A DNA stretch of 64,000 nucleotides from NCBI GenBank assembly GCA_964016885.1, contig OZ024744.1:110754536-110818535 (forward strand), given 5' to 3'. Shown in pieces: positions 14,565-27,395 of this stretch (position 1 is the first letter of the stretch; the number at the start of each line of letters is the position of its first letter). The notes below the pieces were generated by a model. That model searched no databases. It was not told the origin of the DNA and saw nothing but the letters and a program-made list of their open reading frames with translations. The position numbers and the translations under genes were made by a program. Origin of the DNA: Eledone cirrhosa (lineage: Eukaryota; Mollusca; Cephalopoda; Octopoda; Eledonidae).

Positions 14565-16014
14565 ACTACACAATCCACTATAGCTTACCTTGCCCTGAAC
14601 ACATTAAAACTACACAATCCACTATAACTTACCTTGCCCTGAACAAAGTAAAACTACACAATCCACTATAAATTACCTTACCCAGAACACAGTAAAACTA
14701 CACAATCCACTATAACTTACCTTGCCCTGAACACATTAAAACTATACAATCCACGATAACTTACCTTGCTCTGTACACAGTAAAACAACACAATCCACTA
14801 TAAATTACCTTACCCTGAACACAGTAAAACTACACAATCCACTATAACTTACTTTGCCCTGAACCCAGTAAAACTACACAATCCACTATAAATAACCTTG
14901 CCCTGAACACAGTAAAACTACACAATCCACTATAACTTACTTTGCCATGAACACAGTAAAACTACACAATCCACTATAACTTACTTTGCCATGAACACAG
15001 TAAAACTAAACAATCCACTATAACTTACCTTGCCATGAACACAGTAAAACTACACAATCCACTCTAACTTAACTGGCCCTGAACACAGTAAAACTACACA
15101 ATCCACTATAACTTAATTGGCCCTGAACACAGTAAAACTACACAATCCACTATAACTTAACTGGCCCTGAACACAGTAAAACTACACAATCCACTATAAC
15201 TTACCTTGCTCTGAACACAGTAAAACTACACAATCCACTATAACTTAACTGGCCCTAAACACAGTAAAACTACACAATCCACTATAACTTACCTTGCCCT
15301 GAACACAGTAAAACTAAACAATCCACTATAACTTACCTTGCCCTGAACACAGTAAAATTACACAATCCACTATAGTTTACCTTGCCCTGAACACAGTAAA
15401 ACTACACAATCCACTATAAATTACCTTGCCCTGAACACAGTAAAACTACACAATCCACTATAACTTGCCTTGCCCTGAACACAGTAAAACTACTTAATTC
15501 ACTATAACTTACCTTGCCCTGAACACAGTAAAACTACACAATACACTATACCTAACCTTGCCCTGAACACAGTAAAACTACACAATCCACTATAACTTAC
15601 CTTGCTCTGAACACAGTAAAACTACACAATCCACTATACCTTACCTTGCCCTTAACACAGTAAAACTACACAATCCACTATAACTTAACTGGCCCTGAAC
15701 ACAGTAAACTACAGAATCCACTATAACTTACCTTGCCCAGAACAAATTAAAACTATGTAATCCACTATAGCTTACCTTGCCCTGAACACAGTAAAACTAC
15801 ACAATCCACTATAGCTTACCTTGCCCTGAACACAGTAAAACTATGTGATCCACTATAACTTACCTTGCCCTGAACACAGTAAAACTACACAATCCACTAT
15901 AACTTACCTTGCCCTGAACACAGTAAACTACAGAATCCACTATAACTTACCTTGCCCAGAACAAAGTAAAACTATGTAATCCACTATAACTTATGTTGCC
16001 CTGAACACAGTAAA
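14565..16014 (+). repeat. 1,450-bp tandem unit, copy 2 (one monomer short)
   Basis: Tandem copy of 13,070-14,564. The offset is 1,494 up to the TAAACAATCC monomer near 15,320 and 1,450 after it, so exactly one monomer is missing: the AACAAACC/TATAAATTACC monomer that sits at about 13,851-13,894 in copy 1. CTACGTGATCC of copy 1 (14,391) is CTATGTGATCC here (15,841), a CpG to TpG change. The unit ends in TTATGTTGCC and then joins the CTGATCATAG/T-run block at 16,014-16,395. Confidence 0.87.
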
Positions 16015-16395
16015 ATTACACAATCCACTATAGCTTACCTTGCCCCGAAAACAGTAAAACTACACAATCCACTATAACTTACCTTGCCCTGATCATAGTA
16101 AAACTACACAATCACTATAACTTTTTCTGCCCTGAACACAGTAAAACTACACGAACCACTATAAATTACCTTGCTCTAAACACAGTAACGCTAGACAATC
16201 CACTATAACTTACCTTGCCCTGAACACAGCAAAACTACAAAATCCACTATAACTTACTTTGCCATGAACACAGTAAAACTAAACAATCCACTATAACTTA
16301 ACTGGCCCGGAACACACTAATCTACAGAATCCACTATAACTTACCTTGCTCTGAACACAGGAAAACTACACAATCCACTATAACTGAACTGGCCC
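16014..16395 (+). repeat. Linker block shared with 19,046-19,420
   Basis: A short block containing CTGATCATAG, a T-run interrupted by C (CTTTTTCTGCC), ACGAACCACTATAAATT, GTAACGCTAGAC, CAGCAAAACTACAAAATCC and GGCCCGGAACAC. All recur at about 19,046-19,420 (offset 3,032), with CTGATCACAG there in place of CTGATCATAG. A third version is at about 25,265-25,600. GTAACGCTAGAC is unique to the first two; the third reads GTAAAGCTAGAC. Confidence 0.8.
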
Positions 16396-19045
16396 TGAAC
16401 ACAGTAAAACTACACAATCCACTATAGCTTACCTTGCCCTGAAAACAGTAAAACTACACAATCCACTATAGCTTACCTTGCCCTGAACACAGTAAAACTA
16501 CACAATCCACTATAACTTACCTTGCCCTGAACACAGTAAAACTACACGATCCACTATAAATTACCTTACCCAGAACACAGTAAAACTACACAATCCACTA
16601 TAACTTACCTTGCCCTGAACACAGTAAAACAACACAATCCACTATAAATTACCTTACCCTGAACACAGTAAAACTACACAATCCACTATAACTTACTTTG
16701 CCCTGAACACAGTAAAACTACACAAACCACTATAACTTACCTTGCCCCGAAAACAATAAAACTACACAATCCACTATAAATTACCTTGCCCTGAAAACAG
16801 TAAAACTACACAATCCACTATAAATTACCTTGCCCTGAACACAGTAAAACTACACAATCCACTATAACTTACTTTGCCATGAACACAGTAAAACTAAACA
16901 ATCCACTATATCTTACCTTGCCCTGAACACAGTAAAACTACACAATCCACTACAACTTAATTGGCCCTGAACACAGTAAAACTACACAATCCACTATAAC
17001 TTAACTGGCCCTGAACACAGTAAAACTACACAATCCACTATAACTTACCTTGCTCTGAACACAGTAAAACTACACAATCCACTATAACTTAACTCGCCCT
17101 GAACACAGTAAAACTACACAATCCACTATAACTTACCTTGCCCTGAACACAGTAAAACTAAACAATCCACTATAACTTACATTGCCCTGAACACAGTAAA
17201 ACTAAACAAACCACTATAAATTACCTTGCCCTGAACACAGTAAAATTACACAATCCACTATAGTTTACCTTGCCCTGAACACAGTAAAACTACACAATCC
17301 ACTATAAATTACCTTGCCCTGAACACAGTAAAACTACACAATCCACTATAACTTGCCTTGCCCTGAACACAGTAAAACTACTTAATTCACTATAACTTAC
17401 CTTGCCCTGAACACAGTAAAACTACACAATACACTATAACTTAACTGGCCCTGAACACAGTAAAACTACACAATCCATAATAAGTTACCTTGCTCTGAAC
17501 AGAGTAAAACTACACAATCCACTATACCTTACCTTGCCCTGAAAACAGTAAAACTACACAATCCACTATAGCTTACCTTGCCCTGAACACATTAAAACTA
17601 CACAATCCACTATAACTTACCTTGCCCTGAACAAAGTAAAACTACACAATCCACTATAAATTACCTTACCCAGAACACAGTAAAACTACACAATCCACTA
17701 TAACTTACCTTGCCCTGAACACATTAAAACTATACAATCCACGATAACTTACCTTGCCCTGTACACAGTAAAACAACACAATCCACTATAAATTACCTTA
17801 CCCTGAACACAGTAAAACTACACAATCCACTATAACTTACTTTGCCCTGAACCCAGTAAAACTACACAATCCACTATAAATAACCTTGCCCTGAACACAG
17901 TAAAACTACACAATCCACTATAACTTACTTTGCCATGAACACAGTAAAACTACACAATCCACTATAACTTACTTTGCCATGAACACAGTAAAACTAAACA
18001 ATCCACTATAACTTACCTTGCCATGAACACAGTAAAACTACACAATCCACTCTAACTTAACTGGCCCTGAACACAGTAAAACTACACAATCCACTATAAC
18101 TTAATTGGCCCTGAACACAGTAAAACTACACAATCCACTATAACTTAACTGGCCCTGAACACAGTAAAACTACACAATCCACTATAACTTACCTTGCTCT
18201 GAACACAGTAAAACTACACAATCCACTATAACTTAACTGGCCCTAAACACAGTAAAACTACACAATCCACTATAACTTACCTTGCCCTGAACACAGTAAA
18301 ACTAAACAATCCACTATAATTTACATTGCCCTGAACACAGTAAAACTAAACAAACCACTATAAATTACCTTGCCCTGAACACAGTAAAATTACACAATCC
18401 ACTATAGTTTACCTTGCCCTGAACACAGTAAAACTACACAATCCACTATAAATTACCTTGCCCTGAACACAGTAAAACTACACAATCCACTATAACTTGC
18501 CTTGCCCTGAACACAGTAAAACTACTTAATTCACTATAACTTACCTTGCCCTGAACACAGTAAAACTACACAATACACTATACCTAACCTTGCCCTGAAC
18601 ACAGTAAAACTACACAATCCACTATAACTTACCTTGCTCTGAACACAGTAAAACTACACAATCCACTATACCTTACCTTGCCCTTAACACAGTAAAACTA
18701 CACAATCCACTATAACTTAACTGGCCCTGAACACAGTAAACTACAGAATCCACTATAACTTACCTTGCCCAGAACAAATTAAAACTATGTAATCCACTAT
18801 AGCTTACCTTGCCCTGAACACAGTAAAACTACACAATCCACTATAGCTTACCTTGCGCTGAACACAGTAAAACTACGTGATCCACTATAACTTACCTTGC
18901 CCTGAACACAGTAAAACTACACAATCCACTATAACTTACCTTGCCCTGAACACAGTAAACTACAGAATCCACTATAACTTACCTTGCCCAGAACAAAGTA
19001 AAACTATGTAATCCACTATAACTTATGTTGCCCTGAACACAGTAA
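16396..19045 (+). repeat. Third copy of the 11,870-14,564 segment, one monomer short
   Basis: Lines up with 11,870-14,564 at an offset of 4,526 bp (103 monomers less 6), falling to 4,482 after about 16,945. One CTGAACTGG monomer (12,417-12,460 in the source) is missing, so the TATATCTTACC monomer is followed directly by the CTACAACTTAATTGG monomer. The rest is collinear: ACTTAATTCAC at 18,524, CCCTTAACACAG at 18,680, CTACGTGATCC at 18,873, TTATGTTGCC at 19,023. It continues into the block shared with 16,014-16,395. Confidence 0.87.
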
Positions 19046-19954
19046 AATTACACAATCCACTATAGCTTACCTTGCCCCGAAAACAGTAAAACTACACAAT
19101 CCACTATAACTTACCTTGCCCTGATCACAGTAAAACTACACAATCACTATAACTTTTTCTGCCCTGAACACAGTAAAACTACACGAACCACTATAAATTA
19201 CCTTGCTCTAAACACAGTAACGCTAGACAATCCACTATAACTTACCTTGCCCTGAACACAGCAAAACTACAAAATCCCCTATAACTTAACTGGCCCTGAA
19301 CACAGTAAAACTACACAATCCACTATAACTTAACTGGCCCGGAACACACTAATCTACAGAATCCACTATAACTTACCTTGCTCTGAACACAGGAAAACTA
19401 CACAATCCACTATAACTGAACTGGCCCTGAACACAGTAAAACTACACAATCCACTATAACTTAATTGGCCCTGAACACAGTAAAACTACACAGTCCACTA
19501 TAACTTAACTGGCCCTGAACACAGTAAAACTACACAATCCACTATAACTTACCTTGCTCTGAACACAGTAAAACTACACAATCCACTATACATTACCTTG
19601 CCCTGAACACACTAAAACTACACAATCCACTATAACTTACTTTGCCCTGAACACAGTAAAACTACACAATCCATAATAAGTTACCTTGCTCTGAACAGAG
19701 TAAAACTACACAATCCACTATACCTTACCTTGCCCTGAAAACAGTAAAACTACACAATCCACTATAGCTTACCTTGCCCTGAACACATTAAAACTACACA
19801 ATCCACTATAACTTACCTTGCCCTGAACAAAGTAAAACTACACAATCCACTATAAATTACCTTACCCAGAACACAGTAAAACTACACAATCCACTATAAC
19901 TTACCTTGCCCTGAACACATTAAAACTATACAATCCACGATAACTTACCTTGCC
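19046..19954 (+). repeat. Mosaic satellite stretch
   Basis: Starts with the second copy of the 16,014-16,395 linker block, then a run of CTTAACTGG and CTTAATTGG monomers. From about 19,580 it has a CTATACATT to CACATTAAAACTATACAATCC series that recurs near 24,590-25,010. No single long copy explains the whole stretch. Nothing other than 44-bp monomers is present. Confidence 0.7.
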
Positions 19955-20519
19955 CTGAACACAGTAAAATTACACAATCCACTATAGCTTACCTTGCCCC
20001 GAAAACAGTAAAACTACACAATCCACTATAACTTACCTTGCCCTGATCACAGTAAAACTACACAATCACTATAACTTTTTTTGCCCTGAACACAGTAAAA
20101 CTACACAAACCACTATAAATTTCCTTGCTCTAAACACAGTAAAGCTAGACAATCCACTATAACTTACCTTGCCCTGAACACAGTAAAACTACACAATGCA
20201 CTATAACTTAACTGGCCCTGAACACACTAATCTACAGAATCCACTATAACTTACCTTGCTCTGAACACAGGAAAACTACACAATCCACTATAACTTAACT
20301 GGCCCTGAACACAGTAAAACTACACAATCCACTATAACTAAACTGGCCCTGAACACACTAAACTACAGAATCCACTATAACTTACCTCGCTCTGAACACA
20401 GGAAAACTAAACAATCCACTATAACTTAACTAGCCCTGAACACTGTAAAACTACACAATCCACTATAACTGAACTGGCCCTGAACACAGTAAAACTAAAC
20501 AATCCACTATAAGTTACCT
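19955..20519 (+). repeat. Copy of 5,186-5,750
   Basis: Collinear with 5,186-5,750 at a constant offset of 14,769: CTGATCACAG, the seven-T run, AAAGCTAGAC, ACTAATCTACAG and AACTAGCCCTG all match in order. After 20,520 the similarity switches to the 7,620-8,000 part of the 3,959-bp unit (offset about 12,878; CTATGAATTACC at 7,761 and 20,639). The left domain is thus patched from different parts of the same HOR. Confidence 0.78.
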
Positions 20520-21089
20520 TGCTCTGAACACAGTAAAACTACACAATCCACTATAACTTACTTTGCCCTGAACACAGTAAAACTACACAAACAACTATAA
20601 ATCACCTTACCCTGAAAACAGTAAAACTACACTATCCACTATGAATTACCTTGCCCTGAAAACAGTAAAACTTCACAATCCACTATACATTACCTTGCCC
20701 TGAACACACTAAAACTACACAATCCACTATAACTTACTTTGCTCTGAACACAGTAAAATTACACAATCCACTATAACTTAACTGGCCCTGAACACAGTAA
20801 AACTACACAATCCACTATAGCTTACCTTGCCCTGAAAACAGTAAAACTACACAATCCACTATAGCTTACCTTGCCCTGAACACATTAAAACTACACAATC
20901 CACTATAACTTACCTTGCCCTGAACACAGTAAAACTACACGATCCACTATAAATTACCTTCCCCAGAACACAGTAAAACTACACAATCCACTATAACTTA
21001 CCTTGCCCTGAACACATTAAAACTATACAATCCACGATAACTTACCTTGCCCTGAACACAGTAAAACAACACAATCCACTATAAATTAC

Positions 21090-22362
21090 CTTACCCTGAA
21101 CACAGTAAAACTACACAATCCACTATAACTTACTTTGCCCTGAACACAGTAAAACTACACAAACCACTATAACTTACCTTGCCCCGAAAACAATAAAACT
21201 ACACAATCCACTATAAATTACCTTGCCCTGAAAACAGTAAAACTACACAATCCACTATAAATTACCTTGCCCTGAACACAGTAAAACTACACAATCCACT
21301 ATAACTTACTTTGCCATGAACACAGTAAAACTAAACAATCCACTATAACTTACCTTGCCCTGAACACAGTAAAACTACACAATCCACTATAACTGAACTG
21401 GCCCTGAACACAGTAAAACTACACAATCCACTACAACTTAATTGGCCCTGAACACAGTAAAACTACACAATCCACTATAACTTAACTGGCCCTGAACACA
21501 GTAAAACTACACAATCCACTATAACTTACCTTGCTCTGAACACAGTAAAACTACACAATCCACTATAACTTAACTGGCCCTGAACACAGTAAAACTACAC
21601 AATCCACTATAACTTACCTTGCCCTGAACACAGTAAAACTAAACAATCCACTATAACTTACATTGCCCTGAACACAGTAAAACTAAACAAACCACTATAA
21701 ATTACCTTGCCCTGAACACAGTAAAACTACACAATCCACTATAAATTACCTTGCCCTGAACACAGTAAAACTACACAATCCTCTATAACTTGCCTTGCCC
21801 TGAACACAGTAAAACTACTTAAGTCACTATAACTTACCTTGCCCTGAACACAGTAAAACTACACAATACACTATACCTAACCTTGCCCTGAACACAGTAA
21901 AACTACACAATCCACTATAAATTACCTTGCTCTAAACACAGTAAAGCTAGACAATCCACTATAAATTACCTTGCCCTGAACACAGTAAAACTACACAATC
22001 CACTATAACTTAACTGGCCCTGAACCCAGTAAAACTACACAATCCACTATAACTTAACTGGCCCTGAACACAGTAAAACTACACAATCCACTATATCTAA
22101 ACCTTGCTCTGAACACAGGAAAATTACACAATCCACTATAACTTAACTGGCCCTGAACACACTAAACTACAGAATCCACTATAACTTAACTGACCCTGAA
22201 CACAGTAAAACTACACAATCCACTATAAGTTACCTTGCTCTGAACACAGGAAAACTACACAATCCACTATAACTTAACTGGCCCTGAACACTGTAAAACT
22301 ACACAATCCACTATAACTGAACTGGCCCTGAACACAGTAAAACTACACAATCCACTATAAGT
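21090..22362 (+). repeat. 1.8-kb step duplication, copy 1
   Basis: Partner of 22,894-24,210. The offset is 1,804 (41 monomers) at its start and exactly 1,848 (42 monomers) from about 21,725. This copy lacks the GTAAAATTACACAATCC/CTATAGTTTACC monomer that the second copy keeps near 23,527-23,570. Shared landmarks include CCCCGAAAACAATAAAAC (21,182 and 22,986) and TATCTAAACC (22,094 and 23,942). Confidence 0.82.
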
Positions 22363-22893
22363 TACCTTGCTCTGAACACAGTAAAACTACACAATCCACT
22401 ATAACTTACTTTGCCCTGAACACAGTAAAACTACACAAACAACTATAAATTACCTTACCCTGAACACAGTAAAACTACACGATCCACTATAACTTACTTT
22501 GCCCTGAACACAGTAACACTACACAAACCACTATAACTTACCTTGCCCTGAAAACAGTAAAACTACACTATCCACTATGAATTACCTTGCCCTGAAAACA
22601 GTAAAACTTCACGATCCACTATACATTACCTTGCCCTGAACACACTAAAACTACACAATCCACTATAACTTACTTTGCCCTGAACACAGTAAAACTACAC
22701 AATCCACTATAACTTAACTGGCCCTGAACACAGTAAAACTACACAATCCATAATAAGTTACCTTGCTCTGAACAGAGTAAAACTACACAAACCACTATAA
22801 CTTACCTTGCCCTGAAAACAATAAAACTACACAATCCACTATAGCTTACCTTGCCCTGAACACATTAAAACTACACAATCCACTATAACTTAC
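22363..22893 (+). repeat. Spacer monomers between the 1.8-kb copies
   Basis: About twelve monomers not shared by the two flanking copies at the 1.8-kb offset. They include AAACAACTATAAATT, CAGTAACACTAC (22,513), AACTTCACGATCC with CTATACATT, and CATAATAAGTTACC. The same series, in part, occurs at 3,880-4,260 and 24,220-24,770. Confidence 0.65.
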
Positions 22894-24210
22894 CTTACCC
22901 TGAACACAGTAAAACTACACAATCCACTATAACTTACTTTGCCCTGAATACAGTAAAACTACACAAACCACTATAACTTACCTTGCCCCGAAAACAATAA
23001 AACTACACAATCCACTATAAATTACCTTGCCCTGAAAACAGTAAAACTACACAATCCACTATAAATTACCTTGCCCTGAACACAGTAAAACTACACAATC
23101 CACTATAACTTACTTTGCCATGAACACAGTAAAACTAAACAATCCACTATAACTTACCTTGCCCTGAACACAGTAAAACTACACAATCCACTATAACTGA
23201 ACTGGCCCTGAACACAGTAAAACTACACAATCCACTACAACTTAATTGGCCCTGAACACAGTAAAACTACACAATCCACTATAACTTAACTGGCCCTGAA
23301 CACAGTAAAACTACACAATCCACTATAACTTACCTTGCTCTGAACACAGTAAAACTACACAATCCACTATAACTTAACTCGCCCTGAACACAGTAAAACT
23401 ACACAATCCACTATAACTTACCTTGCCCTGAACACAGTAAAACTAAACAATCCACTATAACTTACATTGCCCTGAACACAGTAAAACTAAACAAACCACT
23501 ATAAATTACCTTGCCCTGAACACAGTAAAATTACACAATCCACTATAGTTTACCTTGCCCTGAACACAGTAAAACTACACAATCCACTATAAATTACCTT
23601 GCCCTGAACACAGTAAAACTACACAATCCACTATAACTTGCCTTGCCCTGAACACAGTAAAACTACTTAATTCACTATAACTTACCTTGCCCTGAACAAA
23701 GTAAAACTACACAATACACTACACCTAACCTTGCCCTGAACACAGTAAAACTACACAATCCACTATGAATTACCTTGCTCTAAACACAGTAAAGCTAGAC
23801 AATCCACTATAACTTACCTTGCCCTGAACACAGTAAAACTACACAATCCACTATAACTTAACTGGCCCTGAACACAGTAAAACTACACAATCCACTATAA
23901 CTTAACTGGCCCTGAACACAGTAAAACTACACAATCCACTATATCTAAACCTTGCTCTGAACACAGGAAAACTACACAATCCACTATAACTTAACTGGCC
24001 CTGAACACACTAAACTACAGAATCCACTATAACTTAACTGACCCTGAACACAGTAAAACTACACAATCCACTATAAGTTACCTTGCTCTGAACACAGGAA
24101 AACTACACAATCCACTATAACTTAACTGGCCCTGAACACTGTAAAACTACACAATCCACTATAACTGAACTGGCCCTGAACACAGTAAAACTACACAATC
24201 CACTATAAGT
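22894..24210 (+). repeat. 1.8-kb step duplication, copy 2
   Basis: Second copy of 21,090-22,362. It holds the CTATAGTTTACC monomer that copy 1 lost and reads AACTCGCCCTG near 23,376, where copy 1 reads AACTGGCCCTG. It ends near 24,210, where AAGTTACTTTGCC replaces AAGTTACCTTGCTC. Confidence 0.82.
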
Positions 24211-25860
24211 TACTTTGCCCTGAACACAATAAAACTACACAAACAACTATAAATTACCTTACCCTGAACACAGTAAAACTACACGATCCACTATAACTTA
24301 CTTTGCCCTGAACACAGTAAAACTACACAATCCACTATAAGTTACCTTGCTCTGAACACAGTAAAACTACACAATCTACTATAACTTAACTGGCCCTGAA
24401 CACAGTAAAACTACACAATCCATAATAAGTTACCTTGCTCTGAACATAGTAAAACTACACAATCCACTATAACTTACTTTGCCCTGAACACAGTAAAACT
24501 ACACAAACAACTATAAATTACCTTACCCTGAACACAGTAAAACTACACGATCCACTATAACTTACTTTGCCCTGAACACAGTAAAACTACACAATCCACT
24601 ATACATTACCTTGCCCTGAACACACTAAAACTACACAATCCACTATAACTTACTTTGCCCTGAACACAGTAAAACTACACAATCCACTATAACTTAACTG
24701 GCCCTGAACACAGTAAAACTACACAATCCATAATAAGTTACCTTGCTCTGAACAGAGTAAAACTACACAATGCACTATACCTTACCTTGCCCTGAAAACA
24801 GTAAAACTACACAATCCACTATAGCTTACCTTGCCCTGAACACATTAAAACTACACAATCCACTATAACTTACCTTGCCCTGAACAAAGTAAAACTACAC
24901 AATCCACTATAAATTACCTTACCCAGAACACAGTAAAACTACACAATCCACTATAACTTACCTTGCCCTGAACACATTAAAACTATACAATCCACGATAA
25001 CTTACCTTGCCCTGAACACAGTAAAACAACACAATCCACTATAAATTACCTTAACCTGAACACAGTAAAACTACACAATCCACTATAACTTACTTTGCCC
25101 TGAACCCAGTAAAACTACACAATCCACTAAAAATTACCTTGCCCTGAACACAGTAAAACTACAGAATCCACTATAACTTACCTTGCCCAGAACAAAGTAA
25201 AACTATGTAATCCACTATAACTTATGTTGCCCTGAACACAGTAAAATTACACAATCCACTATAGCTTACCTTGCCCTGATCACAGTAAAACTACACAATC
25301 ACTATAACTTTTTTTGCCCTGAACACAGTAAAACTACACGAACCACTATAAATTACCTTGCTCTAAACACAGTAAAGCTAGACAATCCACTATAACTTAC
25401 CTTGCCCTGAACACAGCAAAACTACAAAATCCCCTATAACTTAACTGGCCCTGAACACAGTAAAACTACACAATCCACTTTAACTTAACTGGCCCGGAAC
25501 ACACTAATCTACAGAATCCACTATAACTTACCTTGCTCTGAACACAGGAAAACTACACAATCCACTATAACTGAACTGGCCCTGAACACAGTAAAACTAC
25601 ACAATCCACTATAACTTAATTGGCCCTGAACGCAGTAAAACTACACAGTCCACTATAACTTAACTGGCCCTGAACACAGTAAAACTAAACAATCCACTAT
25701 AACTCACATTGCCCTGAACACAGTAAAACTAAACAAACCACTATAAATTACCTTGCCCTGAACACAGTAAAATTACACAATCCACTATAGTTTACCTTGC
25801 CCTGAACACAGTAAAACTACACAATCCACTATAAATTACTTTGCCCTGAACACAGTAAAA
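24211..25860 (+). repeat. Mosaic satellite stretch with copy of 18,980-19,500
   Basis: The first part (24,211-25,160) repeats the short AAACAACTATAAATT, CATAATAAG and CATTAAAACTATACAATCC series seen at 19,580-19,950 and 22,430-22,780. From 25,170 to about 25,670 it follows 18,980-19,500 at an offset of 6,199, then 6,155: the CCCCGAAAACAG monomer present near 19,072 is missing here. ACTCACATTG, a marker of the middle domain, first appears near 25,702, so this is the transition zone. Confidence 0.7.
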
Positions 25861-27395
25861 CTACACAATCCACTATAAATTGCCTTGCCCTGAACACAGT
25901 AAAACTACTTAATTAACTATAACTTACCTTGCCCTGAACACAGTAAAACTACACAATACACTATACCTAACCTTGCCCTGAACACAGTAAAACTACACAA
26001 TCCACTATAACTTACCTTGCCCTGAACACAGTAAACTACAGAATCCACTATAACTTACCTTGCCCAGAACAAATTAAAACTACGTAATCCACTATATCTT
26101 ACCTTGCCCTCAACACAGTAAAACTACACAATCCACTATAGCTTACATTGCTCTGAACACAGTAAAACTACACAATCCACTATAACTTAACTGGCCCTGA
26201 ACACAGTAAAACTACACAATCCACTATAACTTACCTTGCCCTGAACACAGTAAAACTAAACAATCCACTATAACTCACATTGCCCTGAACACAGTAAAAC
26301 TAAACAAACCACTATAAATTACCTTGCCCTGAACACAGTAAAATTACACAATCCACTATAGTTTACCTTGCCCTGAACACAGTAAAACTACACAATCCAC
26401 TATAAATTACTTTGCCCTGAACACAGTAAAACTACACAATCCACTATAAATTGCGTTGCCCTGAAAATTGTAAAACTACTTAATTAACTATAACTTACCT
26501 TGCCCTGAACACAGTAAAACTACACAATACACTATACCTAACCTTGCCCTGAACACAGTAAAACTACACAATCCACTATAACTTAACTGGCCCTGAACAC
26601 AGTAAAACTACACAATCCACTATAACTAAACTGGCCCTGAACACAGTAAAACTACACAATCCACTATAACTTACCTTGCCCTGAACACAGTAAAACTACA
26701 CTATCCACTATAACTTAACTGGCCCTGAACACAGTAAAACTACACAATCCACTATAACTTAACTGGCCCTGAACACAGTAAAACTACACAATCCACTATA
26801 AGTTACCTTGCTCTGAACACAGTAAAACTACACAATCCACTATAACTTAACTGGCCCTGAACACAGTAAACCTACACAATCCACTATAACTTACCTTGCG
26901 CTGAACACAGTAAAACTACATAATCCACTATAACTTACCTTGCCCTAAACACAGTAAAACTACTATAATTCACTATAACTTACCTTGCCCTGAACACAGT
27001 AAAACTACACAATCCACTATACTTAACCTTGCCCTGAACACAGTAAAATTACACAATCCACTATAACTTACCTTGCTCTGAACACAGTAAAACTACACAA
27101 TCCACTATACCTTACCTTGCTCTGAACACAGTAAAACTACAGAATCCACTATAACTTACCTTGCCCTGAACACAGTAAAACTACACAAACATCTATAAAT
27201 TACCTTGCTCTAAACACAGTAAGACTACACAATCCACTATAACTTACCTTGCCCTGAACAATTTAAAACTACACAATCCACTATAATTTACCTTGCCCTG
27301 AACACAGTAAAACTACACAATCCACTATAACTTACTTTGCCCTGAATACAGTCAAACTACACAAACCACTATAACTTACCTTGCCCTGAAAAGAG
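25861..27395 (+). repeat. 1,540-bp (35-monomer) unit, copy 1
   Basis: Variants recur exactly 1,540 bp (35 x 44) later: AATTGCCTTGCCC (25,879 and 27,419), CACAATACACTATACC (25,951 and 27,491), CTGAAAATTGTAAAAC (26,461 and 28,001). Past 26,580 the offset becomes 1,584, then 1,628, because the second copy has gained one CTTAATTGG monomer (near 28,120) and one AATTATCTTACCC monomer (near 28,915). This copy reads TTGCGTTGCC at 26,452, where the later ones read TTGCCTTGCC. Confidence 0.87.

Larger units (their letters stand above)
1..25860 (+). repeat. Left satellite domain
   Basis: This stretch is set apart by monomer variants that are frequent here and rare or absent further right: TATCTAAACC (3,547; 7,149; 11,108; 22,094; 23,942), ACTAATCTACAG (1,677; 5,457; 20,224), AACTTCACAATCC with CTATACATT, TGTAATCC after CTA (14,285; 14,525; 15,750), and CAGCAAAACTAC (16,220; 19,259; 25,414). 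The internal order is older partial copies (1-5,700), a clean 3,959-bp tandem pair (5,666-13,583), deleted copies (13,070-19,050), and a mosaic of shorter duplications (19,050-25,860). The right boundary is my choice, placed where the 1,540-bp units begin; variants grade across it rather than changing abruptly. Confidence 0.75.
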
